Shown here piece by piece: positions 34,246 to 41,438 of a stretch of 64,000 bases of DNA. Made by a program: the position numbers and the translations under genes. The DNA comes from an uncultured Eubacteriales bacterium. Lineage in GTDB: Bacteria > Bacillota > Clostridia > Oscillospirales > UBA644. Position 1 is the first letter of the stretch. Every line of letters starts with the position of its first letter. The notes under the pieces are model-generated. The model saw only the letters and a list, made by a program, of their open reading frames with translations. It was not told the origin of the DNA and made no database searches. Location: assembly GCA_959604355.1 (NCBI GenBank), contig CAUHAO010000001.1:132500-196499 (forward strand), written 5' to 3'.

Positions 34246-34680
34246 TGGAAGCACTTATTTACATTGTTGAAGATGATGAAGGTATAAGAGAACTGTACGA
34301 CGGCGCTTTTGAAGGATTATATATTACGAAAATGTTTGAAAACGGCAGTGATTTTTTCGAGTGCTTTTAAAAGGCGCGCCCAAGTCTTGTTATTCTCGAT
34401 ATCATGCTGCCCGATATGGACGGATATACGATTCTCTCCAAAAGCCGAGAGGTTGATGAGAAGATACCCGTCATTATCGTCAGCGCGAAATCGGACGAGA
34501 TCAGCTTTGTCAAGGGACTCAATAAGGGTGCTGACGATTATATGTCAAAGCCATTTTTCGTGCTCGAGCTGATCGCACGAGTCAAAACAAACATCTTCTA
34601 TCATCGGCGCAGAGCTTTCCGTAGAAAGCGACTTTGGTATCGGTACGACCGTTACGGTTGTGTTCGGCAAACAAAAATAA
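34245..34680 (+). pseudogene. Collapsed phoP-phoR remnant (response regulator joined to histidine kinase tail)
   Basis: Begins at ATG 34245 as an OmpR-type receiver: ALIYIVEDDEGIRELYDG, then an in-frame TAA at 34368-34370, then VILDIMLPDMDGYTIL, IPVIIVSAKSDE, LNKGADDYMSKPF and LELIARVKTNIF. At about 34595 the DNA-binding domain is missing and, in the +1 frame, the sequence becomes IIGAELSVESDFGIGTTVTVVFG up to TAA 34678-34680, which is the last strand of a histidine-kinase ATPase domain. Two independent lesions are visible: a nonsense codon and a deletion that removed the rest of both genes. Confidence 0.85.
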
Positions 34681-34684
34681 GCGA

Positions 34685-34735
34685 ACAATCCACTATAATA
34701 TCCGCTTGGGATACTGTAGTGGGTTGTGTTTTTTT
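34685..34735 (+). terminator. Terminator of the pst operon
   Basis: ACAATCCACTA / TAGTGGGTTGT plus an inner TATCC / GGATA, followed by seven T. Confidence 0.88.
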
Positions 34736-34859
34736 ATGGCGGGAATAATATATCCGTTTTTCGGGAAATGTGACGCCGGATTTTTCATTGCTTTATTGCA
34801 GGTGTTCTTTATGAGCAATTTCTTCGTGTTGAGCGGCGAAAGATTTTTTAAAAAAAGTA

Positions 34860-34888
34860 TTGCAAAAAATGTAAAAGTATTATATAAT
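34860..34888 (+). promoter_or_regulatory. Sigma-A promoter of the DUF362 gene
   Basis: TTGCAA at 34860-34865, 17 nt, TATAAT at 34883-34888. Confidence 0.8.
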
Positions 34889-34918
34889 GAAGATATATAA
34901 ACAACGCGGAGGGACAAA

Positions 34919-36496
34919 ATGAAACGGAAATCAGCATTTTTGAAATTGACGGCGCTGTTTTTGACGGCGTTTTTATTCGTCGGGCTGTGCGCGGCGTGCA
35001 CCGGAACTCAAAAGCCGACAGAGCCAGCGGCGGATGCGACAGGCGGTGCGAGTACCGATGCGACAAGCGGTGCAAGTATCGACGCGACGGGCGGGGCGAG
35101 CGAGAAACCGACAGATCCCGTGACGGATGCGACGAGCGGTGCAAGCGAAACACCGACGCAAGAAAAGACTGAAGAGTCTGCAAGCACGCCCACACAGGAG
35201 CAGACAGACCCTGCGACAGAAGGTCCAACGGTAGAAAATGACCTTATCGGATGCGGCAAAAGCGCGTATAATCACGGTGTTCTTGGCGAGGGGAAAGGCA
35301 TAAATCCCGGACGCGTCGTATGGGCGTATAAACCCGGCGTGTTCACATGGAACGGCATGGGGTATTGGTGGGCGACGAGCCATTTCGACGTGCCTTCGAT
35401 AGAAAAAATGTGGTACGATTCGCTCCTTTCGCTCACGAATACGCAGACGGAAGCGGACGCGTGGGACGCGCTTTTCAGATATAAGGATATCGAGCGAGGC
35501 GTTGACGAGGGGTATAAACCCGGCGACGGCGTTGTTATAAAAGTGAACATGAACGGCAGCAACGCGTCAAACGGCAGAACAAACATCCTTTTCACATCGC
35601 CCGTTATGCTCAAGGTGCTGCTTGAATCGCTCGTCAGAGCAGGCGTGCGGCCCGAAGACATCACCGTGTTCGACTGTACGCGCGTCATTCCCGATCCGAT
35701 GATACGTTATTGCGACGACGGCATCGCGAAGGGTGTAAAATACAGATATAATGACGGCGGAGGCGCGAACGACTGCACGGCGTCTGCGGATCCGATAAAA
35801 TGGTCGAAGGTGTTTGCGGGCGAGGATTCGTATTTCCCGGATTTTGTCGTCAACGCGAAATATTTCATCAATGCGTCAAGCATGAAGGGACATGCGCTTG
35901 CAGGTGTTACCGTGACCGCGAAAAACCTTTTCGGCTCGCTGATAAATTCCAGCCGCTCGAGCGCGCCCGGTGCGGCGGGTTTGCATGAGCTCGTTGACGA
36001 CTCGGGCTGGACGAAGGGCCGCACGATGGCTGTCTACAATCCGCTCGTTGACCTGATGGCGAATGCGGACGCGGGCGCAAAGACAATCCTTTATATTTCT
36101 GAGTCTTTCATATCCACTCCGACGCAGAACACGGAAGTTAACCGCGACATGAAGTGGGATATGGCTCCGTTTAACGGAGACTGGCCGTCAAGTATTTTCA
36201 TTTCACAGGATCCCGTGGCGCTCGATTCCGTCTGTGTGGATTTCCTAACGGGTGAGCCGTCGATAATCGCTGCGAACGAGGTCAATTATAACACTACAAC
36301 CCTGCAGAATTACCTGCACGAAGCGGCTTTGGTGCCCGCTCCTCCCTCCGCCACACTCTACACCGACGGACACGGCAACGTGCTGACGCAGAGTCTCGGT
36401 GTTCATGAACATTGGAACAACGACGTCGATAAGGAATACAGCCGTAACCTCGGAAAGAGTGAAGGTATAGAACTTTACAGGATATTCTATAACTGA
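34919..36496 (+). CDS. DUF362-domain secreted lipoprotein
   Basis: A 525-aa exported protein. Lipoprotein signal ends LCAAC near residue 27; a Thr/Ala/Gly/Glu linker with a DATGGAS-type repeat follows (about 35-105). The main domain (about 110-520) resembles DUF362: VVIKVNMNGSN, VLLESLVRAGVRPEDITVFDCTR, MKGHALAGVTVTAKNLFGSL and DPVALDSVCVDFL. No Fe-S motif is present, unlike ferredoxin-fused DUF362 proteins. Function unknown. Ends 3 nt before a permease gene, so the two form an operon. Confidence 0.8.
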   Translation: MKRKSAFLKLTALFLTAFLFVGLCAACTGTQKPTEPAADATGGASTDATSGASIDATGGASEKPTDPVTDATSGASETPTQEKTEESASTPTQEQTDPATEGPTVENDLIGCGKSAYNHGVLGEGKGINPGRVVWAYKPGVFTWNGMGYWWATSHFDVPSIEKMWYDSLLSLTNTQTEADAWDALFRYKDIERGVDEGYKPGDGVVIKVNMNGSNASNGRTNILFTSPVMLKVLLESLVRAGVRPEDITVFDCTRVIPDPMIRYCDDGIAKGVKYRYNDGGGANDCTASADPIKWSKVFAGEDSYFPDFVVNAKYFINASSMKGHALAGVTVTAKNLFGSLINSSRSSAPGAAGLHELVDDSGWTKGRTMAVYNPLVDLMANADAGAKTILYISESFISTPTQNTEVNRDMKWDMAPFNGDWPSSIFISQDPVALDSVCVDFLTGEPSIIAANEVNYNTTTLQNYLHEAALVPAPPSATLYTDGHGNVLTQSLGVHEHWNNDVDKEYSRNLGKSEGIELYRIFYN

Positions 36497-36499
36497 TTT

Positions 36500-37465
36500 A
36501 TGACGCAGATATATGAAAACTGTGTTTACGCGGTGCTGAAATGGCTTCAGGGCTTCTTTCCCGATATGAATTTCTATTTGTGGCTGTCTCAGCTCTGCGC
36601 CGCGCCGAAGAATTTTCTGGATTATTTCATCAATCTCTTTCCGTATGTCGTTGCGGGGTGTCTGTTGGGTGAACTGCTCAAATTCACGTCGTGGACGAAG
36701 CTCATCTACAAGTGGCTTTCGTCCAACCGTATATGGGGCATCATTATCGCGACGGTGCTCGGAATAATATCACCGCTTTGCACATACGGAACGGTGCCCG
36801 TGCTGCTGTCGCTTTACGCGGCGGGGGTGAGCATTGTGCCGCTGATATCGTTTCTTGCGGCGTCGGCGATGATGAATCCGCAGCTTTTTATCATGACGTG
36901 GGGTGGGCTCGGCGCGGAAATGGCGCTGATGCGTTTGCTCGCGGTGTTTATTTTCGGCGTGCTCGTCGGTCTTTTGGCGCAGCTGCTGCCCGAAAGATTC
37001 ATAGTGCGCACGAAATTGCAGAATCCTGACCCAAAGTCTGTGACGGGACGCACGAAAGAGCCGTTTACATGGAACAAATATCTCAAAGATGTCGGCAAAA
37101 ACCTGCTTTTCGTCTGCAAAATGATGTTTATCGGGATTTTTATCGCCGTTATCGTCGATATGATACCGACAGACACGCTTTTCGATGCTGTCAATGAGAA
37201 GTCTCCCGTGCTGAGTGTTGTTTTCGCGGCGTTCGCGGGAATACCTCTTTACGCGTGTGGCGGCGGAACGATACCGATGGTCGCGTCGCTCATAGGCAAG
37301 GGAATGAGTAAGGGTAGCGCGCTCGCATTCCTTGTTGCGGGACCTGCAACGCGCGTAACTTCGCTTGCAGCGCTGGCAACTGTGATAAAGAAGCGGTTTC
37401 TTGCGGTATTTGTCGCGGTGCTTCTTATTTTTTCCGTATTTCTCGGAGTTCTGTATCCGCTATAA
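36500..37465 (+). CDS. Predicted permease of the DUF318/UPF0718 (YraQ, ArsP-like) family
   Basis: A 321-aa membrane protein with about eight helices. The two inverted halves each carry the family motif around GxxSPLCxxGxxPVL: here IISPLCTYGTVPVLLSLYAAG (about residues 90-112) and FAGIPLYACGGGTIPMVASLIGKGMSKGSALAFL (about 245-280). The Cys residues resemble those used by ArsP to export organoarsenicals, but most relatives have no known substrate. Second gene after the DUF362 lipoprotein. Confidence 0.85.
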   Translation: MTQIYENCVYAVLKWLQGFFPDMNFYLWLSQLCAAPKNFLDYFINLFPYVVAGCLLGELLKFTSWTKLIYKWLSSNRIWGIIIATVLGIISPLCTYGTVPVLLSLYAAGVSIVPLISFLAASAMMNPQLFIMTWGGLGAEMALMRLLAVFIFGVLVGLLAQLLPERFIVRTKLQNPDPKSVTGRTKEPFTWNKYLKDVGKNLLFVCKMMFIGIFIAVIVDMIPTDTLFDAVNEKSPVLSVVFAAFAGIPLYACGGGTIPMVASLIGKGMSKGSALAFLVAGPATRVTSLAALATVIKKRFLAVFVAVLLIFSVFLGVLYPL

Positions 37466-37509
37466 AAATCGGTCCTTTGCGAGGATTTCCTAAAAGGCTG
37501 TGAAAGCGT

Positions 37510-37546
37510 AAAGCGGTGTGACCGTGATATGGTCACACCGCTTTTA
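37510..37546. terminator. Bidirectional terminator between the permease and the symporter
   Basis: AAAGCGGTGTGACC / GGTCACACCGCTTT, perfect 14-bp stem with a 7-nt loop; tails are A/T on both sides. Confidence 0.88.
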
Positions 37547-37594
37547 CAGTCGTCGGGTTCAAAGACTTTTATCTGAGTACGCGGAAAGAGGGGT

Positions 37595-39127
37595 TCAAAG
37601 TTCTCCGTCTTCCTTCATCGCCGCAACCTGTGCTGCCTGGATCTCAGCATTATAGGAAATCACAGGCTCGACTTTGAGCCCTTTTTTCTTGCGGTCAATG
37701 TAATTTTTGGTGATTTTGACGACCAAACCGGACATTGCAATGACGCCTATGAGGTTTGGAATCATCATGAGACCGTTGAATGTATCGGAGATGTCCCATG
37801 CAAGAGAAGAAGTCAGGACCGCGCCGAAAAATGTAGTGAGAATGTGGATTGTTTTGAATATAACGGTGGTTTTTGCACCGAATATATATTCCCATGCTTT
37901 GGAGCCGTAGTGGGACCAGCCGAGAACCGTTGTGAATGCGAAAAGGAACATTGCCACTGCCACGAATTTAGCACCGATGCCTCCCCAGGGGAAGATTTGG
38001 TTGAATGCGGTCGCAACAAGGGTAGCGTCGGAAGTACCTTCCGCGATGGTTCCCGTTGTAAGGTTGTATACGCCCGAAGTGAGAACTACGAGAGCCGTCA
38101 TGGTGCAGACTACCATTGTGTCGGCAAATACTTCGAATATGCCCCACATACCTTGTTTGACGGGTTCTTTGACGTTGGAGTTTGAGTGGACCATAACGGA
38201 GGAGCCGAGACCCGCCTCGTTGGAAAATACGCCTCTTTTGAATCCCTGTGTCATAACCGTGCTGATTATAAATCCGACACCGCCGCCGAGAGCCGCGATG
38301 GGTTTGAAAGCGTTGACGAAGATTGCTTTGAGAGCGGGAATAATGTTGGCATAATTTATGCCTATGATGACAAGGCTTCCGGCAATAAAGATGATTATCA
38401 TGAAGGGAACGACTTTTTCCGCGAAATTCGCGATTCTCTTAAGACCGCCGAGAACTATCAGGGCAAGCAGGAGCATGATAGCCACGCCGATGATGATACG
38501 ATACAAGTTGACATTACCGAAAACGATGTTGTTTGTGAGCGATTCTATCGGGAAAGCGCTTTCAATATTGAGAACGATTTTGTTTACTTGGCCCATGCTT
38601 CCGATGCCGAAGGATGCAAGCATTGCAAAAAGCGCGAAGATAATCGCCAATATCCTGCCTATGGTCTTAAAGCCTTTTTTACTTCCGAGACCGTCCTGCA
38701 GATAGTACATCGCACCGCCGGACCATTCGCCCTTTTCATTCTTGCGGCGATAGTAAATACCGAGAACGTTTTCGGCGTAGTTCGTCATCATTCCAAAAAA
38801 CGCGGCGACCCACATCCAAAAAACTGCGCCTGCACCGCCGATGTAAATGGCTGCCGCAACACCTGCTATGTTACCGGTACCTACAGTAGCCGCGAGTGCA
38901 GTACAAAGAGCCTGAAAAGGAGAAATAGACGCCTTCTCTTTGCTGTGGCCTATAACATCTTTCTTGAAAAGACTTCCGATCGTGTTTTTCCACCATTCTC
39001 CGATATGAGAGATTTGGAAAACCTTCGTCAGAACAGTCATCAAAACGCCTGTCGCGATAAGAAGCCAAACGCCCTTACCCCAGACAAACGAGTTAATGGC
39101 ATCATTGATAGCTGTGATTCCATCCAT
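37595..39127 (-). CDS. Sodium:alanine/glycine symporter (AGCS family)
   Basis: A 510-aa membrane transporter with about eleven helices that imports glycine or alanine with sodium. Signature ALAATVGTGNIAGVAAAIYIGG near residue 75, then GAVFWMWVAAFFGM, GGAMYYLQDGLG, and RGVFSNEAGLGSSVMVH. ATG at 39127 is preceded by GGAG at 10 nt; an in-frame ATG 75 nt upstream falls beside the riboswitch terminator. The glycine riboswitch in its leader indicates glycine as a main substrate. Confidence 0.93.
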   Translation of the reverse strand: MDGITAINDAINSFVWGKGVWLLIATGVLMTVLTKVFQISHIGEWWKNTIGSLFKKDVIGHSKEKASISPFQALCTALAATVGTGNIAGVAAAIYIGGAGAVFWMWVAAFFGMMTNYAENVLGIYYRRKNEKGEWSGGAMYYLQDGLGSKKGFKTIGRILAIIFALFAMLASFGIGSMGQVNKIVLNIESAFPIESLTNNIVFGNVNLYRIIIGVAIMLLLALIVLGGLKRIANFAEKVVPFMIIIFIAGSLVIIGINYANIIPALKAIFVNAFKPIAALGGGVGFIISTVMTQGFKRGVFSNEAGLGSSVMVHSNSNVKEPVKQGMWGIFEVFADTMVVCTMTALVVLTSGVYNLTTGTIAEGTSDATLVATAFNQIFPWGGIGAKFVAVAMFLFAFTTVLGWSHYGSKAWEYIFGAKTTVIFKTIHILTTFFGAVLTSSLAWDISDTFNGLMMIPNLIGVIAMSGLVVKITKNYIDRKKKGLKVEPVISYNAEIQAAQVAAMKEDGEL

Positions 39128-39185
39128 GTTGAGCTTACTCCATATTAATAATAAAATTGAAAGCAAATCAATATCGGAGGCCGAA

Positions 39186-39229
39186 AAACAAAAAATCGGC
39201 ATACCTCATATAGCATGGGCATGCCGAAT
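39186..39229 (-). terminator. Terminator of the glycine riboswitch
   Basis: Minus strand TCGGCATGCC / GGTATGCCGA (one mismatch) followed by TTTTTTG, between the aptamers and the symporter start. Confidence 0.8.
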
Positions 39230-39249
39230 ATATCCCCGTGGGGATTAAA

Positions 39250-39422
39250 AATCGCTTTGTCCTTTTGCCTGAGAGATTCGCATTGAAGCAATGCTTTCAC
39301 CTTCGGCACCCATGAAAATGAGATTCTCCAAAGTTCTATCCGTTTACAGTCTCATTCCATACGGAATACCTGAGAGTGTTACTCCTTCGGCTCGGTTAAA
39401 ACCGACTTTCCTGCAAACATCA
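39250..39422 (-). ncRNA. Tandem glycine riboswitch
   Basis: Two aptamers can be read on the minus strand. Aptamer 1 (about 39420-39340) has GAGCCGAAGGAG and ACTCTCAGGTA; aptamer 2 (about 39342-39253) has GGAGAATCTC, GGGTGCCGAAGG, ATCTCTCAGGCAAAAGGAC and a closing end. These are the conserved glycine-aptamer cores. In transporter genes this class usually switches expression off at high glycine; here a terminator follows. Confidence 0.92.
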
Positions 39423-39447
39423 TTTAGAAATTATTAAATTTTAGTAC

Positions 39448-39476
39448 ATTATACTACATAATCCTGCAAAAAACAA
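39448..39476 (-). promoter_or_regulatory. Promoter of the glycine riboswitch transcript
   Basis: Minus strand TTGTTT, 17 nt, TATAAT. Confidence 0.65.
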
Positions 39477-39603
39477 GTGTTGTTTTCTTCATTTTTTTGA
39501 CAATATAAAAAAAATTCAGAAAACTCTTTGCTGACGTTGTTCAGAGAAGGCCTTTTTTGAAGAAAACCATCGCCGTCTCTTCGATTCCCGTATTATTCTT
39601 TGG

Positions 39604-39643
39604 AAATAAATAAGAACAGGCTATACGCCTGTTCTTATTTATT
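39604..39643. terminator. Terminator after tRNA-Gly
   Basis: Perfect 17-18 bp inverted repeat AAATAAATAAGAACAGGC with its complement and a 5-nt loop, directly adjoining the tRNA CCA end. Confidence 0.9.
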
Positions 39644-39717
39644 TGGAGCGGGTGATGGGAATCGAACCCACGCGACCAGCTTGGAAGGCTGGGGTTCTAC
39701 CATTGAACTACACCCGC
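39644..39717 (-). tRNA. tRNA-Gly (anticodon UCC)
   Basis: A 74-nt tRNA with encoded CCA. Acceptor GCGGGTG / CACCCGC, D-arm GTTCAATGGTAGAAC, anticodon loop CTTCCAA in stem CCAGC / GCTGG, T-arm GTGGGTTCGATTCCCAT. Reads GGA codons. Confidence 0.95.
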
Positions 39718-39822
39718 AGATCTTCGGTGCTTTTATATTATATTACATTTTGCTTCGGATGTCAAGTGGTGGAAAGTGTTTTTCGCAGAAAATTACGATT
39801 TTGCCGCGGAAATTGTTTTTGC

Positions 39823-39851
39823 TTGACTTTAAGTCAGAAGTATGATATAAT
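39823..39851 (+). promoter_or_regulatory. Sigma-A promoter of the SGNH esterase gene
   Basis: TTGACT, 17 nt, TATAAT, 34 nt before the ATG. Confidence 0.85.
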
Positions 39852-39884
39852 TATTAAAAATATTTCGCTTTTGGAGAAATAGCA

Positions 39885-41045
39885 ATGAAAAAAATTCTTT
39901 GCGTGGTCTCGGTTTGTATACTTGTGATCTGTACGGTTTGCGCATGTACGGCACCCGTGCCTGCGACAGAGCCGACAGACGTGCCTACGGAGCAGCCGAC
40001 GGAAGCACAAGCCGTAAAGGCATCGGACGGGGCATATTATCTGGCGCAGAACGAGGTGTGGTTCAAGTCTCAGGGGCGCACGGTGAAATATTCAGACGGG
40101 ATAGGAGTTTACGGTGCGGCTGACGGAGTGGAGTTCAACGCGGACTGTGATGGCGACGTTACTCTCAAGGTTGTGACGGGCGACGGTATAAGCGGCGGTG
40201 AATACGGCGGGATATTCCTGACGGTGTACGTTGACGGCGTGAGGAATGACGAAAGATATCATATAAATACCCCGGGAGAACACTCGATAGTCATTGCGTC
40301 AGGGCTTGAAAAGGGCGAACATTCGTTCGGGATTTACCGTCAAACGGAGCTCGGAGGAGACGGGTTGAAGATTGTGAGCGTCAAGTTTGACGGGCAGCTG
40401 CTCGTCGCGCCTGTGCAGAAAGATTATTTTGTGGAATTTATCGGTGACTCGCTCACGTCTGGCTTCGGAAACATGGACGCGCTCGATTTCCCCAACACGG
40501 GCATGGGCGACGCTGTATACGAAGACGCGACGCAGAGCTACGGATTCCTCGTTGCGAAAGAGATGGACTGGGATTACAGTATTGTGGCGATACAGGGCAT
40601 GGGCGTATTCTGCGGCCCGCAGTCACAGGTGATGAGCGACGTGTATAACTGCTATCCGCTGAGATATGATACTGATAAATACTATTATGAGGAACGCCAT
40701 CCCGATGTCGTTGTGATCAATATGCTCGCTAACGACTGGGAGACGAAAGATTCAAACGGGGCGACGGATGAGCAGATTTTTGATGCCATGCGTGAGCTTG
40801 TGGCGCTTGTACGGCAGCGCAATCCCGATGCGAAAATAATCCTTGCGACATCCGACGTGTATCAGAAGGAGCAGAAAGCACTGGTAGAAGAGCTTGGAGG
40901 CAAGGATGCGGGATATTATTACCGTTTTGTGCCGTCAGACACCGAAGGACACGGCTCGCATCCGTCACTTGCGGGGCACCGCGCAACGGCAAAGAATCTT
41001 AAGACGTACATTCAGCAGGTCCTGGGAATTTATAAGCGCAAATAG
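39885..41045 (+). CDS. Secreted SGNH-hydrolase lipoprotein, CE2-like acetyl esterase
   Basis: A 386-aa exported enzyme. Signal ends VCAC near residue 21, then a short Pro/Thr/Glu linker. A beta-sandwich (about 45-165, with YSDGIGVYGAADGVEFN and GEHSFGIYRQTE) precedes the SGNH domain: block I FIGDSLTSGFGN gives the nucleophile Ser, INMLANDWE corresponds to block III, and GHGSHPSLAGH carries the catalytic His. This two-domain plan is that of carbohydrate-esterase family 2, which deacetylates xylan and other plant polysaccharides. Confidence 0.82.
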   Translation: MKKILCVVSVCILVICTVCACTAPVPATEPTDVPTEQPTEAQAVKASDGAYYLAQNEVWFKSQGRTVKYSDGIGVYGAADGVEFNADCDGDVTLKVVTGDGISGGEYGGIFLTVYVDGVRNDERYHINTPGEHSIVIASGLEKGEHSFGIYRQTELGGDGLKIVSVKFDGQLLVAPVQKDYFVEFIGDSLTSGFGNMDALDFPNTGMGDAVYEDATQSYGFLVAKEMDWDYSIVAIQGMGVFCGPQSQVMSDVYNCYPLRYDTDKYYYEERHPDVVVINMLANDWETKDSNGATDEQIFDAMRELVALVRQRNPDAKIILATSDVYQKEQKALVEELGGKDAGYYYRFVPSDTEGHGSHPSLAGHRATAKNLKTYIQQVLGIYKRK

Positions 41046-41080
41046 AGATACTTTGCTGAGGCGTGAATAATGAAAAAAGC

Positions 41081-41107
41081 AAGAGAGAGGCACAGCCTCT
41101 CTCTTTA
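41081..41107 (+). terminator. Terminator after the SGNH esterase gene
   Basis: AAGAGAGAGGC / GCCTCTCTCTT, perfect 11 bp with a 3-nt loop, followed by T. Confidence 0.85.
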
Positions 41108-41131
41108 ATTGAGTATATCTTTTTATGCGGG

Positions 41132-41170
41132 GTGCGGCGGCAAACTTCCGAAGGAAATTTGCCGCCGCAC
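41132..41170. terminator. GC-rich hairpin downstream of the feo operon
   Basis: GTGCGGCGGCAAA / TTTGCCGCCGCAC, perfect 13-bp stem with a 13-nt loop, between converging genes. No T run on either side, so termination is likely but not certain. Confidence 0.6.
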
Positions 41171-41186
41171 GTACATTGCGTGAAAT

Positions 41187-41420
41187 TTATTTTTCGGTAT
41201 CTTCGTGCGAGTCAACGCCGTTTTGTGCGGCGGAATTTTTTTGTCCGTCCGGGATCTTGCATCCGACACACTCTTTGCAATGGCCGGATGTGCAGGAACC
41301 GCACGCAGAGCAGTCTCCGCAGCATGTGAGCCCTTTTTTGCGGCGGCGGCGCGTATAAACGACGGCGGCGACGAGCAGGACGGCGACGATGCCGATGATC
41401 ACCCAATCCAGAACGCCCAT
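41187..41420 (-). CDS. FeoB-associated Cys-rich membrane protein
   Basis: A 77-aa protein: one N-terminal membrane helix (about residues 4-22), an RRRRKK stop-transfer cluster, then a Cys-rich tail (CCGDCSACGSCTSGHCKEC) with eight closely spaced cysteines that could bind iron. Members of this family are regularly found behind feoB, as here, and are thought to act in Fe(II) transport. An acidic and polar tail ends the protein. Confidence 0.88.
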   Translation of the reverse strand: MGVLDWVIIGIVAVLLVAAVVYTRRRRKKGLTCCGDCSACGSCTSGHCKECVGCKIPDGQKNSAAQNGVDSHEDTEK

Positions 41421-41438
41421 ATAGGTTTTCCTTTCATG

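Noticed and set aside
39600..39882. Open frames across the tRNA-Gly gene
   Set aside because: They translate the tRNA and its terminator; artefacts.
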